Assembly: GCF_028737215.1 (NCBI RefSeq)
Contig: NZ_JAQZAM010000014.1
Location: 124,001 to 188,000, forward strand
Length of the DNA stretch: 64,000 bases
Reading direction: 5' to 3'
From: Actinomycetospora chibensis
GTDB lineage: Bacteria; Actinomycetota; Actinomycetes; Mycobacteriales; Pseudonocardiaceae
This document shows positions 37,306-46,714 of the stretch, piece after piece; positions within the stretch are counted from its first letter, which is position 1; each line of letters starts with the position of its first letter. Below the pieces are notes generated by a model that saw nothing but the letters and a program-made list of their open reading frames with translations, ran no database searches and was not told the DNA's origin. Made by a program: the position numbers and the translations under genes.

Positions 37306-39417
37306 TCAGGCCGGGAGCGACTCCAGCGGCGGGGGCGCGAGCGCGGTGACCGCGCGGCCGACCGCCTCGCACGACGGGCCGGCGACCTCGATCGAGTAGG
37401 CGACGGCGTCCCAGCCCACGAAGGTCCGGCAGGGACCGTCGTCCTCGGTCTGCACCAGGGGGCCGAGTCGCCCCCCGCCCGGCGCGTTCCAGGCCGCCGC
37501 GCCGCCCGACTGCGCGCCGCGCGCGTTCGCCTCGGTGCTCACGTCGCCCGCGGTGTTCCACCGCGTGTAGCTCACGGTGGTGCCCTCGGGACCGGCGCAG
37601 CCGCGCACCTGCTTCGGCGTGACCCCCGACGTCCCCGCGGTGGGCGTGCCCGGGTTGCACCCGGGCCGGATCGCCCCGGGGAAGACCCGCTCGGGCGCCC
37701 GCAGGTCCTCGGTGGTGGGCAGGCCGGTCGCGTTCAGGCTCGCGGTGACGTCGGCGCACCGGTCGTTGGTCACGTAGGCCTGCACCATCTGCGAGAGGCC
37801 GGTGTACGAGGCCACCGTCGTGCACTGCCCCTGGACGAGGGTCTGGTAGTAGGGGCCCTGGGTGATGCCGTCGATCGTCCAGGTGCGGATGCCGTCGGTC
37901 GAGGGCGAGGTCTCGTACGACGCGACGCGCGTCTGGGCGTCCTGCGCGGTCGGCCAGTCGATGTAGGCGATGGCCGCGACCCCGCGCTCGCACTGCAGGA
38001 CGCTCTGCGGCCGAACGCCCGTCGCCAGCTGGTAGGCGGTGGCGTCGCCCGGCAGGCAGCCCGGGCGCGCGCTGTCGGTGAACGTCTGCGACAGCGGCGC
38101 GGCCTCCCCGAGCGCGAGGGTGGCCGGCGCGGTGCCGCCGCGGTCGAGGACGACGAGCGCGGTGACGACGATGGCGGCGATCAGCACGACGGCCACCGCG
38201 ACCAGGCCGATGACCAGGCCCCGACGGCGGGGCCTGCCCGTGGCGGCGGGCGGACGGGACCGCCCGGGCGGGCCGGCGGGCGTCGTCGGCGACCAGGGGC
38301 CCGACGGAGGCGGACCGGAGGCGTGGGGCCCGCTGTCCCAGCGGATGGCCGGGCCGCCGGCGGGCGCGTACGGGCCCTGCCCGTAGGCCGGGTAGGACGG
38401 CGGAGCGGCGGGTCCGACCCAGGTCTCGCGGTGGTGCTCGGGGCCGTGCGGGGGGACCCTCGACGGTCCCCCGGGCCGCAGGGGCGGGCCGTCCGGACGG
38501 CGGCCGCCCGGCGGGTCCGGGATCGGGGCGGGGGCACGTCCGTCGAGGGCGGCCCGGGCCGCGGCCGCGAGCTCGCCGGCGTCGGCGAAGCGCTCGCCCG
38601 GCCTCTTCGCCAGCCCCCGCAGGACGACGGCGTCGAGCGCGGGCGGCAGCCCCGGACGCCGGGTCGAGGGCGGCTGGGGGTCGACGTTGAGGTGCTGGTG
38701 GAGCATCGCCGGCATGTCCCCGTCGAACGGGGGCCGCCCGACGAGGATCTCGTAGAGCACGACGGCCAGCGCGTAGACGTCGGCGCGCCGGTCGACCGCC
38801 GCGCCCTCGAACTGCTCGGGCGCCATGTAGGCCAGCGTGCCCAGCGTCGTGCCCGCCTCCGTGAGCGCCCGCCCGCCCGTCGTGCCCTGGCCGAGCCGGA
38901 CGATGCCGAAGTCGACGAGGTGCACGAAGTCCCGTCCGTGCGCCGTGGTCACCAGGACGTTGCCCGGCTTGACGTCGCGGTGGACGAGGTCGTGCGCGTG
39001 GGCGTCGTCGAGGGCGTCCGCGAGCTGCTCGACGAGGCCGGCGGCGCGCACCGGGTCGAGCGGGCCCTCCTCGCGCAGCAGCCGGGCGAGGTCGCGGCCC
39101 TCGACGAGGCGCATGTCGAGGTAGAGGCGTCCGTCGATGACGCCGAAGTCGTGGATCGGGACCACGTGCGGCGAGGACAGGCGGGCCGCCGTGCGGCACT
39201 CGCGCTCGAACCGCTCGCGGATCTCCGGGTCGTCCGCGAGATCCGGGGCCAGGCGTTTGAGGGCGACCTCGCGGTCGCGCCGCGTGTCGTACGCCCGGTG
39301 CACCTCGCGCATGCCGCCGCGCCCGAGACGGCTGGTCAGACGGTAGGGACCGAACATCTCGGCCGACCCGTCGGCGGGGCCCGTCGTCCCGGCGCCGGGT
39401 CCCGACGAGCCCGTCAT
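37306..39417 (-). CDS. Receptor-type serine/threonine protein kinase with duplicated Cys-rich sensor
   Basis: This 703-residue protein has a cytoplasmic kinase domain (residues 24-290), a Pro-rich linker (295-396), one membrane helix (400-425) and an external domain. Catalytic features are intact: Lys54 in VALKRL, HRDVKPGN with Asp148, and DFG at 169-171. The Gly loop reads LGRGGMREV, with Arg37 replacing the usual Gly of GGMGEV. The external part is a tandem duplication. Residues 451-568 and 584-700 share RPGC..G, C, W, GP..QT and C...C at near-equal spacing, so four Cys per copy probably form two disulfides. The ligand is unknown. It stands between haem genes and membrane proteins. Confidence 0.85.
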   Translation of the reverse strand: MTGSSGPGAGTTGPADGSAEMFGPYRLTSRLGRGGMREVHRAYDTRRDREVALKRLAPDLADDPEIRERFERECRTAARLSSPHVVPIHDFGVIDGRLYLDMRLVEGRDLARLLREEGPLDPVRAAGLVEQLADALDDAHAHDLVHRDVKPGNVLVTTAHGRDFVHLVDFGIVRLGQGTTGGRALTEAGTTLGTLAYMAPEQFEGAAVDRRADVYALAVVLYEILVGRPPFDGDMPAMLHQHLNVDPQPPSTRRPGLPPALDAVVLRGLAKRPGERFADAGELAAAARAALDGRAPAPIPDPPGGRRPDGPPLRPGGPSRVPPHGPEHHRETWVGPAAPPSYPAYGQGPYAPAGGPAIRWDSGPHASGPPPSGPWSPTTPAGPPGRSRPPAATGRPRRRGLVIGLVAVAVVLIAAIVVTALVVLDRGGTAPATLALGEAAPLSQTFTDSARPGCLPGDATAYQLATGVRPQSVLQCERGVAAIAYIDWPTAQDAQTRVASYETSPSTDGIRTWTIDGITQGPYYQTLVQGQCTTVASYTGLSQMVQAYVTNDRCADVTASLNATGLPTTEDLRAPERVFPGAIRPGCNPGTPTAGTSGVTPKQVRGCAGPEGTTVSYTRWNTAGDVSTEANARGAQSGGAAAWNAPGGGRLGPLVQTEDDGPCRTFVGWDAVAYSIEVAGPSCEAVGRAVTALAPPPLESLPA

Positions 39418-39498
39418 GTCGATCTCCCCCCGGGGCGGCGGAGGGTGGTCGCCCGCGGCCCGGACGGGAGAATACGACGCAGATCACCGCGAAGGCGA

Positions 39499-39900
39499 TC
39501 ACGAACGGCGATCGGATCCCGGCGAGGTCGTGGCGTGGTCGGCGTCCTCCGCCTCGGCCGGGTGAGCGGGAACCTCGTCCGGGTCGGGAGCGTCGGTGGA
39601 CGTCGGGGTGGACGTCGGGGTGGACGTCGGGGTGGACGTCGGGGTGGACGTCGGTGCCGCCGTGTCGGCGGGTGCCCGGGCGGCCCGGAGCGCGGGCACC
39701 GCGGCGAGCGCCGTCAGCACCGCCGCGACCCCGGCGGCCGTGCCCGCGAGCAGGAGGCCGCCGACGAGGTGCAGCTGGCGGATGGGAGTGACGAGCAGGC
39801 CGCCGGTGGTCTCGCGGACGTCCACCCCGGCCACGAGCAGCACGACCGCCGCGACGGCGAGCACCACCGTCGTCGCGACGAGCAGGACGGCGCGCCTCAC
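39499..39900 (-). CDS. Two-helix membrane protein with TSTP repeats
   Basis: This protein has 133 residues and unknown function. An N-terminal helix (AVLLVATTVVLAVAAVVLLVAG) and a second (LHLVGGLLLAGTAAGVAAVLTAL) are followed by a tail with five perfect PTST repeats and an acidic end. A GTG start overlaps the stop of the next upstream gene. It forms a four-gene overlapping string with hemB and the two membrane proteins upstream. Confidence 0.6.
   Translation of the reverse strand: MRRAVLLVATTVVLAVAAVVLLVAGVDVRETTGGLLVTPIRQLHLVGGLLLAGTAAGVAAVLTALAAVPALRAARAPADTAAPTSTPTSTPTSTPTSTPTSTDAPDPDEVPAHPAEAEDADHATTSPGSDRRS
39596..39655. repeat. 12-bp minisatellite, five copies
   Basis: Five in-frame copies of the 12-bp unit GTGGACGTCGGG (plus strand), the last one slightly diverged, encode the PTST repeats. 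The exactness suggests recent expansion by slippage. Confidence 0.85.
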
Positions 39901-40376
39901 GACGACGCCCGCGCCCGCAGCAGGTCGCCGATCGCCTGCCGGAGCGCGGCGCCGTCGCGGGCCCAGGCCACCGCCCGGGTGCCGTCGCTCAGGCGCAGGA
40001 CGACGGGCGTCAGCCGGCGGGGCACCACCGGGCCGTCGCCGAGGACCCGCAGGCCGTGGTGGTCCTCGTCGGCGGCCCGCAGCGACGTCACCTGGGACAT
40101 CGGCAGGCGGGTGCTGCCCTGGACCAGCGTCGACGGGGTGAGCTCCACCCGCAGGAAGCGCCGCCTGCTGCGGACGAGCACGAGCGTGTAGAGGAACACC
40201 AGCAGGCCGACGCCGAGCCAGAGCGCGAACGACGGCCCGCCGGGGGCGAGGCTCTCGAGCCCGATCCCGGCCGCCGCGAGCACCGGGCCGAACAGCAGCA
40301 CCCAGGGCCGCGACCCGGTCTCGGCGTACAGGACCGGTTCGTCGGTCGTGCCGGCGGCCGGGTCCGCGCCGGTCAC
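39897..40376 (-). CDS. Membrane protein with PH-like C-terminal domain, function unknown
   Basis: This protein has 159 residues. Two helices (WVLLFGPVLAAAGIGLESLA; FALWLGVGLLVFLYTLVLV) precede a soluble beta-rich part, RRRFLRVELTPSTLVQGSTR to LRQAIGDLL, that resembles the PH-like DUF3093-type domains of actinobacteria; this similarity is tentative. The GTG start overlaps the stop of the upstream gene (GTGA). Confidence 0.6.
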   Translation of the reverse strand: MTGADPAAGTTDEPVLYAETGSRPWVLLFGPVLAAAGIGLESLAPGGPSFALWLGVGLLVFLYTLVLVRSRRRFLRVELTPSTLVQGSTRLPMSQVTSLRAADEDHHGLRVLGDGPVVPRRLTPVVLRLSDGTRAVAWARDGAALRQAIGDLLRARASS

Positions 40377-40816
40377 CGGAACCGGCCGAACCACGCGCGG
40401 GCCGCGGGCAGGTGGAGCAGCACCGCCCCGGCGACGAACGCGACGAACCACGCCCCGCCCACCCCGAGGAACGTGACCTGCACCAGGCCGACCGCGGCGA
40501 GGACCACGCCGACGGCGGTGAGGACGGTCCGCGCGCGCCGGGAACCGCGCCCGGCCCGGCGGGCCGCGACGATCGTGCCGACGCCCCCCGCGGCCAGCAC
40601 CACCATGGCGGCGACCACGGCGGCCGGGCCGGTGCCGGGGTCGGCCGTGCCGAACGCGAGGCCCAATCCGAACAGCAGGGCGGTGCCGATCATCAGGACG
40701 CCGAGCACGATCCACAGCACGACGGCGGCGGTGACCAGCCCGGGGCGTCCGGGCTCCTCCTCGGGCGGGGTGAGGTCCCGCTCCGCGTCGGACCGCGCGT
40801 GGTCGGTCACCGTCAC
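40373..40816 (-). CDS. Four-helix membrane protein, function unknown
   Basis: This protein has 147 residues. A hydrophilic N-terminus is followed by four hydrophobic helices ([75 protein letters not shown]). The GTG start overlaps the hemB stop. Mycobacteria also have small membrane protein genes just after hemB (Rv0513/Rv0514, from memory), but no role is established. Confidence 0.6.
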   Translation of the reverse strand: MTVTDHARSDAERDLTPPEEEPGRPGLVTAAVVLWIVLGVLMIGTALLFGLGLAFGTADPGTGPAAVVAAMVVLAAGGVGTIVAARRAGRGSRRARTVLTAVGVVLAAVGLVQVTFLGVGGAWFVAFVAGAVLLHLPAARAWFGRFR

Positions 40817-41787
40817 CGGTCCAGCCAGGCGGTGGCCTCGGTGGCCCAGTAGGTCAGGACGATGTCGGCGCCGGCGCGACGGATGCCGGTGAGCGTCTCG
40901 ACGATCGTGCGCTCGCGATCGAGCCAGCCGCGCTCGACGGCGGCCGAGATCATCGCGTACTCCCCCGAGACCTGGTACGCGGCGACCGGGACGTCGGACG
41001 AGTCGGCGACCCGGCGCAGGACGTCGAGGTAGGCCATGGCCGGCTTGACCATCACCATGTCGGCGCCCTCGTCGAGGTCGAGCGCCGCCTCGCGCCCCGC
41101 CTCGCGGGCGTTGGCCGGGTCCTGCTGATAGGTGCGGCGGTCGCCCTGGAGCTGCGAGTCGACGGCCTCGCGGAACGGGCCGTAGAACGCGCTGGCGTAC
41201 TTCGCGGAGTAGGCGAGGATCGCGGTGTCGCGGTGGCCCGCCTCGTCGAGCGCGGACCGGATCACGCCGACCTGGCCGTCCATCATCCCGCTGGGCGCGA
41301 CGACGTGGGCGCCGGCGTCGGCCTGTGCGACGGCCATCTGCCCGTAGATCGGCAGCGTGGCGTCGTTGTCCACCCGGCCCTCGTCGTCGAGCACACCGCA
41401 GTGGCCGTGGTCGGTGAACTCGTCGAGGCAGGTGTCGGCCATGACCGGCAACGCGTCCCCGACCTCGGCCCGCACGTCGCGCAGCGCGACGTTGAGGACG
41501 CCCTCGGGGTCGGTGCCCCCGGACCCGACGGCGTCGTGCCGGGCCGGCACGCCGAACAGCATGATCCCGCCGAGACCGGCCGCCGCCGCCTCGGCGGCCG
41601 CCTTGCGCAGCGAGTCACGGGTGTGCTGGACGACCCCGGGCATCGACGAGATCGGGCGCGGGGCGTCCAGGCCCTCGGCGACGAACACGGGTAGGACGAG
41701 GTGCCGCGGGCGCACGTCGGTCTCGGCGACGAGCCGGCGCAGGCCGGGCGTGGCCCGGAGCCGGCGGGGACGGTCGGTGGGGAACAC
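40813..41787 (-). CDS. hemB: Delta-aminolevulinic acid dehydratase (porphobilinogen synthase)
   Basis: This enzyme condenses two 5-aminolevulinates to porphobilinogen (324 residues). The Schiff-base lysines are in [16 protein letters not shown] and [12 protein letters not shown]. The metal loop reads [15 protein letters not shown], so the zinc-type triple Cys is absent and the enzyme is of the Mg-dependent sort. I chose the GTG at 41787 (GGAGGA about 9 nt upstream) because the 19 extra codons further upstream are part of the palindrome at 41809-41848. Confidence 0.93.
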   Translation of the reverse strand: MFPTDRPRRLRATPGLRRLVAETDVRPRHLVLPVFVAEGLDAPRPISSMPGVVQHTRDSLRKAAAEAAAAGLGGIMLFGVPARHDAVGSGGTDPEGVLNVALRDVRAEVGDALPVMADTCLDEFTDHGHCGVLDDEGRVDNDATLPIYGQMAVAQADAGAHVVAPSGMMDGQVGVIRSALDEAGHRDTAILAYSAKYASAFYGPFREAVDSQLQGDRRTYQQDPANAREAGREAALDLDEGADMVMVKPAMAYLDVLRRVADSSDVPVAAYQVSGEYAMISAAVERGWLDRERTIVETLTGIRRAGADIVLTYWATEATAWLDR

Positions 41788-41808
41788 GGCGGTTTGTCCT
41801 CCGGACGT

Positions 41809-41848
41809 GTGAGTGCTTTCCCGTGCTCCGGCACGGGAAAGCACTCAC
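41809..41848. repeat. Perfect 40-bp palindrome between hemD and hemB
   Basis: Two 18-nt arms (GTGAGTGCTTTCCCGTGC and its exact complement) flank the loop TCCG. It lies 21 nt upstream of the hemB start and 18 nt after the hemD stop. It could end hemD transcription, act as an attenuator for hemB, or be a repetitive palindromic element. The arm shares 11 of 13 bases (GTGxGxGCTTTCC) with the hairpin arm at 15013-15025. Confidence 0.8.
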
Positions 41849-41866
41849 GAGCGCGTCAGCGCAAAG

Positions 41867-43507
41867 CTAGCGCTTGCGGGCCTTCGTCTTGCGGGGCGGG
41901 GGCAGGGCGCCCTCCGCCCGCAGCTTGTTGGCGTGCGACGCCAGCGCCTCGACCAGGGACGGCACGTCCGCGGTGTCGGGCTTCACGTCGACGCGCAGCC
42001 CGAACTCGACCGCGGTCTCCGCGGTCTTCGGGCCGATGCAGGCGACGATCGTGCGGGCGTGCGGCTTGCCGGCGATGCCGACGAGGTTCCGCACCGTCGA
42101 CGACGAGGTGAAGCACACCGCGTCGAAGCCACCCGTCTTGATCGCCTCGCGGACCGGCGCGGGCGGCGGCGCCGCCCGGACGGTGCGGTACGCGGTGATG
42201 TCGTCGATCTCCCAGCCGCGCTGCTGCAGGCCCTCGGCCAGGGTCTCGGTGGCGATGTCGGCCCGCGGGAGCAGGACGCGGTCCACCGGGTCGAGGACGT
42301 CGTCGTGCGGCGGGAACACGTCGAGCAGGCCCTCGGAGGACTGCTCGGTCTCGTCGCCCGGCACCAGCTCGGGGTGCACGCCGAACGAGCGCACGACGTC
42401 GGCCGTGGCCTCGCCGACGCAGGCGATCCGGACGCCGGAGAACGCGCGGGCGTCGAGCCCGAACTCGCCGAACTTCTCCCACACGGCGCGCACCGCGTTC
42501 GCGGAGGTGAACACGACCCACTGGTAGCGCCCGTCGACCAGGCCCTTGACCGCGCGCTCCATCTGCGCCGGGCTCCGCGGGGGCTCCACCGCGATGGTGG
42601 GCACCTCCTCGGGCACCGCGCCGTGCACACGCAGACGGTCGCTCATCGCGCCCGCCTGGTCCTTGGTGCGCGGCACGAGCACGCGCCAGCCGTAGAGGGC
42701 GCGCGACTCCCACCAGGAGAGGGTGGCGCGGTCGGTGACGGCGTCGCCGAGGGTCACGACGAGCGGGCCCTCGAGCTCCGCGCCGTCGGCGGCGAGCTTG
42801 TCGAGGCTCGTCTCGACGGTGCGCTGCCGGGAGCCGGTGCCGCCCGCGGTGACGAGGGCGGGGGTGCCGGGCTTCCAGCCGTTCTCGACGAGGCGGGCCG
42901 ACGCGCCGGCGAGCTCGGCCGCGGTGGCCTGCAGGACCAGCGGGCCGGGGGCCACGGCGAGGGCGGCGTAGTCGATGGCCTCGCCCGCGGTGATGTCCAC
43001 CGAGGTGTGGGCCGGGCCCAGGGCGACGCCCGCGTAGGTCGGCACCGCGGTGTCGGCGGGCATGCCCGGCACGACGTCGAACGGCACGCCGGCCGCCGCG
43101 ACGGCCCGGACCTCGCTGACGATGTCGGGACGCACCAGCGGGTCGCCGACGACCAGGCGCACGACGGAGGCGCCGCTGCGGGCCTCGCCGACGACGGTCT
43201 CCGCCAGCGTGGCGGGGTCGGCGGGCGCGGGCCCGCTCGTGGCGGCGGGATCGTCGGCGGCGAAGCCGGGCGCGACCACGGCGTCGGTGGCCGGTCCGCC
43301 GGTCGCCGGGTCGTCGGCGAGCCCGACCGGGCGGACCGTCGTCGTCGAGGGCAGCAGGCCGAGGACGTCCGCGGGCACGCCGCGGTCGGCCACGACGAGT
43401 GTGGCCGCGGCGAGGGCGTCGCGGGCGCGCACGGTCAGCAGACCCGGGTCTCCGGGTCCACTGCCGACGAAGGCGACCCGGCCGGCGGTCGTCGAGGGTG
43501 CTGTCAT
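41867..43507 (-). CDS. hemD: Uroporphyrinogen-III synthase with N-terminal methyltransferase-like domain
   Basis: This is a fusion of 546 residues. The C-terminal 250 residues (from VLVPRTKDQAGAMSDRLRVHG; VVFTSANAVRAVWE; VCFTSSSTVRNLVG; IACIGPKTAETA) are uroporphyrinogen-III synthase. The N-terminal part looks like SUMT/CobA (RVAFVGSGPGDPGLLTVRARDAL), but the usual GDPxxFGRGGEE motif is replaced by VVGDPLVRPDIVSEV, so methyl transfer is doubtful. Actinobacterial HemD proteins commonly carry this domain. The start is ATG 43507; another ATG 15 nt upstream is possible. It ends in a basic KTKARKR tail. Confidence 0.88.
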   Translation of the reverse strand: MTAPSTTAGRVAFVGSGPGDPGLLTVRARDALAAATLVVADRGVPADVLGLLPSTTTVRPVGLADDPATGGPATDAVVAPGFAADDPAATSGPAPADPATLAETVVGEARSGASVVRLVVGDPLVRPDIVSEVRAVAAAGVPFDVVPGMPADTAVPTYAGVALGPAHTSVDITAGEAIDYAALAVAPGPLVLQATAAELAGASARLVENGWKPGTPALVTAGGTGSRQRTVETSLDKLAADGAELEGPLVVTLGDAVTDRATLSWWESRALYGWRVLVPRTKDQAGAMSDRLRVHGAVPEEVPTIAVEPPRSPAQMERAVKGLVDGRYQWVVFTSANAVRAVWEKFGEFGLDARAFSGVRIACVGEATADVVRSFGVHPELVPGDETEQSSEGLLDVFPPHDDVLDPVDRVLLPRADIATETLAEGLQQRGWEIDDITAYRTVRAAPPPAPVREAIKTGGFDAVCFTSSSTVRNLVGIAGKPHARTIVACIGPKTAETAVEFGLRVDVKPDTADVPSLVEALASHANKLRAEGALPPPRKTKARKR

Positions 43508-43530
43508 GTCTTCCGATCCCATCGTGGTGT

Positions 43531-44529
43531 TCAGGAGGCGGGCGCGGGCCCCGAGGGCCCCGTCGGCTCCGCCCCGTCGGCGAGCAGTTCCTCGGCCAGT
43601 GCGCGACCGATCTGCTCGGCGTCCTCGGTCTCTCCGGTCGCGGACCCGCGCACGAGTGCGCCGTCCGCCGTGGTGGCCACCGCACGCAGCGACAGCCGTA
43701 CGACGACATGGCCGTCGTCGTCGAGGTCCTCGACGACCTCGGCGAGCGCCCCGATCGGGGCGCTGCAGGGTGAACCCAGCGCGCTGAGCACGGCGCGCTC
43801 GGCGGCCACGGCCACCGCGACGCCCTCGTCGTGCAGGGTGGTGCGCAGCAGGTGCTCGAGCGCCGCGTCCTCCGAGCGGCACTCGCAGGCCAGAGCACCC
43901 TGGGCGGGCGCGGGCAGCACCTGGAGGGGGTCGAGCACCTCGGTGACCTCGCCGACCCGCCCGAGACGGGCCAGTCCGGCGCGGGCGAGCACGACCCCGT
44001 CGAGCTCGCCCCGGGTCACCTTGGCGATCCGGGTGTCGACGTTGCCCCGGATCGGCACGAGCTCGAGGCCGAGCCCGAGCGCGCGGATCTGCGCGACCCG
44101 CCGCGGCGAGCCGGTGCCGACCACCGCGCCGGGCGGCAGCTCCCCGAGCACCATCCCGTCGCGGGCCACGAGGGCGTCGCGGGGGTCCTCGCGGGCCGGT
44201 ACGGCGGCCAGCGTGAGGCCCGGCACCGCGGCGGTCGGCAAGTCCTTGTAGGAGTGCACCGCGACGTCGATCTCGTCGGCGAGCAGTGCGTCGCGCAGTG
44301 CGGTGACGAACACTCCGACGCCGTCCATCGCGATCGGCGTGCCCGCCGCCTGGCTGCGGTCGCCGTCGGTGGAGATCGTGACGACCTCGACCGTGGCGCC
44401 GGCGTCGGTGAGCGCCGAGGCGACGATGTCGGTCTGGGTGCGCGCGAGCAGGCTCGCCCGTGTGCCGATCCGGATCGTGCGCGCGTCGTTGCCCGTCAAT
44501 GGCGGCGCGTCCGTGGCGTCGGCGGTCAT
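43531..44529 (-). CDS. hemC: Hydroxymethylbilane synthase (porphobilinogen deaminase)
   Basis: This enzyme polymerises four porphobilinogens (332 residues). Motifs: [16 protein letters not shown] at the N-terminus, [35 protein letters not shown], and the dipyrromethane cofactor Cys in [12 protein letters not shown]. The ATG at 44529 overlaps the hemA stop. Confidence 0.96.
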   Translation of the reverse strand: MTADATDAPPLTGNDARTIRIGTRASLLARTQTDIVASALTDAGATVEVVTISTDGDRSQAAGTPIAMDGVGVFVTALRDALLADEIDVAVHSYKDLPTAAVPGLTLAAVPAREDPRDALVARDGMVLGELPPGAVVGTGSPRRVAQIRALGLGLELVPIRGNVDTRIAKVTRGELDGVVLARAGLARLGRVGEVTEVLDPLQVLPAPAQGALACECRSEDAALEHLLRTTLHDEGVAVAVAAERAVLSALGSPCSAPIGALAEVVEDLDDDGHVVVRLSLRAVATTADGALVRGSATGETEDAEQIGRALAEELLADGAEPTGPSGPAPAS

Positions 44530-45923
44530 CGCCGCCCCCCGGGAGCCCGGGTGTCGACGGCCAGCGCCTGGTCGACCTCGTCGCCGGGCTCGACGCTGGT
44601 GGTCAGGGTGCTCGACTCGGTGGCGGCCAGCACCGCGGGCGTCTGCGGGTCGAGCTCGAACAGCTCGCGCAGCGCCTCGGCGTAGGTGTCGCCGCCCGGG
44701 GACTGCGCGAGGCGCTTGACCTGCACCGTCGGGGTGTGGAGCAGCTTGTCGACGACGCGGCGCACGGTCTGCGCGACCTCGGAGCGGGAGCGCTCGTCGA
44801 GGTCCGGCGTGCGGCCGTCGAGACGCAGGAGCTCGGCGTCGACGACCTCCGCGGCGCGCCGGCGCAGGGCGGTGACCGTCGGGGTGACCTCGGCCGTGCG
44901 CTGCGCGGCGAAGTAGGCGCGCACCTCCTCGGCGACGACCGTGCGTGCCTCCTCCACGGCGATCCCGGCGCTCGCCGAGCGCAGCCGCTCGCCGAGGGCG
45001 GCGAGGTCGACGACGGTGACGCCCTCGATCTCGGCGACGCGGGGGTCGACATCGCGGGGCAGGCCCAGGTCGCAGAGGACGAGCGGGGCGGCGCCCGTGT
45101 CGCGGCCCGCCAGCCCACGGCGCACGTCGTCCTCGCCGACCACGGTGCCGACGGCGCCGGTGCAGGCCACGACGAGGTCGGCGGCGGCGATCTCGGCGGC
45201 CAGCGCGTCGAGCCCGACGGCGCGGGCGGTGGCACCCTCGGCGCGCAGGGCCACCGCGAGGCGCTCGGCGTTGGCCTCCGAGCGGTTGGCCAGCACGAGG
45301 TCGTCGACGCCGCCGCGGCGCAGGTGCGCGGCCGTCAGGGCGCCCATGGACCCGGCGCCGACCACGAGCGCGCGACGCCCGGCCAGTCCCCGCAGGGCGG
45401 CCTCGGCGTCGGAGAGGGCCTCGGAGACCACCGAGGCGCCCGCCGCGTCGATCCCGGTCTCGGCGTGGGCACGCTTGCCGACCCGCAGCGCCTGCTGGGC
45501 CAGCTCGTGCAGCACCCGGCCCGCCGAGCCGAGCTCGCGGGCGTCGGCGTAGGAGGCGCGGAGCTGGCCGAGGATCTGCGCCTCGCCCACGACCATCGAG
45601 TCGAGGCCCGCGGCCACCGAGAACAGGTGCTCCACCGCCGAGCCCGCGTAGTGCACGTAGAGGTGGTCGGTGAGGTCGGAGACCTCGGCGTGCGCGTGGC
45701 GGGCCAGCACGGTCGAGACCTCGGTGAGGCCGCCGTGGAAGGTCTCGACCACCGCGTAGATCTCCACGCGGTTGCAGGTGGAGACCAGCATCGCCTCGGT
45801 GACGTGCTCGCCGGTGAGGAGCTCGTCGAGCACCTTGCGGGTGTCCTCGGGCGACACGGCGACGCGCTCGAGCACCGGCACCTCGGCGGTGCGGTGCGAG
45901 ACGCCGACCAGGAGCAGGCTCAT
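44526..45923 (-). CDS. hemA: Glutamyl-tRNA reductase
   Basis: This is the first enzyme of C5-pathway haem synthesis, making glutamate-1-semialdehyde from Glu-tRNA (465 residues). The nucleophile Cys is in [14 protein letters not shown], followed by [12 protein letters not shown] and the NADPH Rossmann motif [17 protein letters not shown]. The ATG at 45923 overlaps the rex stop, which gives rex-hemA-hemC-hemD as in Streptomyces. Confidence 0.96.
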   Translation of the reverse strand: MSLLLVGVSHRTAEVPVLERVAVSPEDTRKVLDELLTGEHVTEAMLVSTCNRVEIYAVVETFHGGLTEVSTVLARHAHAEVSDLTDHLYVHYAGSAVEHLFSVAAGLDSMVVGEAQILGQLRASYADARELGSAGRVLHELAQQALRVGKRAHAETGIDAAGASVVSEALSDAEAALRGLAGRRALVVGAGSMGALTAAHLRRGGVDDLVLANRSEANAERLAVALRAEGATARAVGLDALAAEIAAADLVVACTGAVGTVVGEDDVRRGLAGRDTGAAPLVLCDLGLPRDVDPRVAEIEGVTVVDLAALGERLRSASAGIAVEEARTVVAEEVRAYFAAQRTAEVTPTVTALRRRAAEVVDAELLRLDGRTPDLDERSRSEVAQTVRRVVDKLLHTPTVQVKRLAQSPGGDTYAEALRELFELDPQTPAVLAATESSTLTTSVEPGDEVDQALAVDTRAPGGRR

Positions 45924-46714
45924 CGGGAGAACACCTCTCGCGGGGTCGGTCGCGACGGGGCGGCGGGACCGGCCGCGGGCACCGTGCCGTGCCGGCGCGC
46001 CACGTGGAACGACAGGACCTGCATCTCCACCGCCAGGTCGACCTTGCGCACCTCGACCCCGGCCGGCACCGAGAGCACCGTGGGCGCGAAGTTGAGGATG
46101 CTGCGCACGCCCGCGGACACGAGGTGGTCGCAGACGCGCTGCGCGGCCTCCGCCGGCGTGGCCACCACGCCGATCGTGACCCCGCGCGCGGCACACACGA
46201 CGTCGATGGCGTCGGCGTGCTGCACCTCGACGCCGTCGATGACGGTGCCGACGAGCGCCGGGTCGACGTCGAAGAGGGCCGCGACCGGGAAGCCGCGCTG
46301 GGCGAAGCCGCCGTAGCGGGCGAGCGCGTGCCCGAGGTTGCCGACCCCGACGAGCGCGACGGCGTGCGGGCTGTCCAGCCCGAGCGTCGCCTCGACCTCG
46401 GCGGTCAGACGGGAGACGTCGTACCCGACGCCCCGGACACCGGAGGAGCCGATGAGGGAGAGGTCCTTGCGGAGCTTCGCGGAGTTCACCCCGGCCGCCG
46501 CGGCGAGCTCCTCACTGGACACGGTGCCGCGGCCGTCGGCGAGCAGGGAGGTGAGGACGCGCAGGTAGACGGCCAGGCGGGCCACCGTCGCCTCGGGCAC
46601 CGGGCGGGAGGCGGACTCCTCGCCACCGTCGGCGTCCGGTGCGAGGTCCACCCCGGGCGGTCGGCTCGAGGGCACCGCGCGCCGAGCGGGCCGGGTGCCG
46701 CGGTCGACCGTCAC
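45920..46714 (-). CDS. rex: Redox-sensing transcriptional repressor Rex
   Basis: Rex binds DNA when NAD+ is high and lets go when NADH rises (264 residues). The winged-helix domain (residues about 45-110) contains [15 protein letters not shown] and [25 protein letters not shown]. The NAD(H) domain has [20 protein letters not shown] 40-residue N-terminal extension is of low complexity. It is first in the rex-hemACD operon, and two candidate operators occur in this window. Confidence 0.95.
   Translation of the reverse strand: MTVDRGTRPARRAVPSSRPPGVDLAPDADGGEESASRPVPEATVARLAVYLRVLTSLLADGRGTVSSEELAAAAGVNSAKLRKDLSLIGSSGVRGVGYDVSRLTAEVEATLGLDSPHAVALVGVGNLGHALARYGGFAQRGFPVAALFDVDPALVGTVIDGVEVQHADAIDVVCAARGVTIGVVATPAEAAQRVCDHLVSAGVRSILNFAPTVLSVPAGVEVRKVDLAVEMQVLSFHVARRHGTVPAAGPAAPSRPTPREVFSR

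Noticed and set aside
36076-40191. 1371-codon plus-strand frame across hemL, the kinase and neighbours
   Set aside because: It is antisense to several genes with clear motifs and contains only low-complexity Arg/Gly/Asp-rich sequence.
41788-41844. Upstream extension of hemB to the GTG at 41844
   Set aside because: The extra 19 codons lie within the perfect palindrome, and the GTG at 41787 has a better ribosome binding site and family-like N-terminus.
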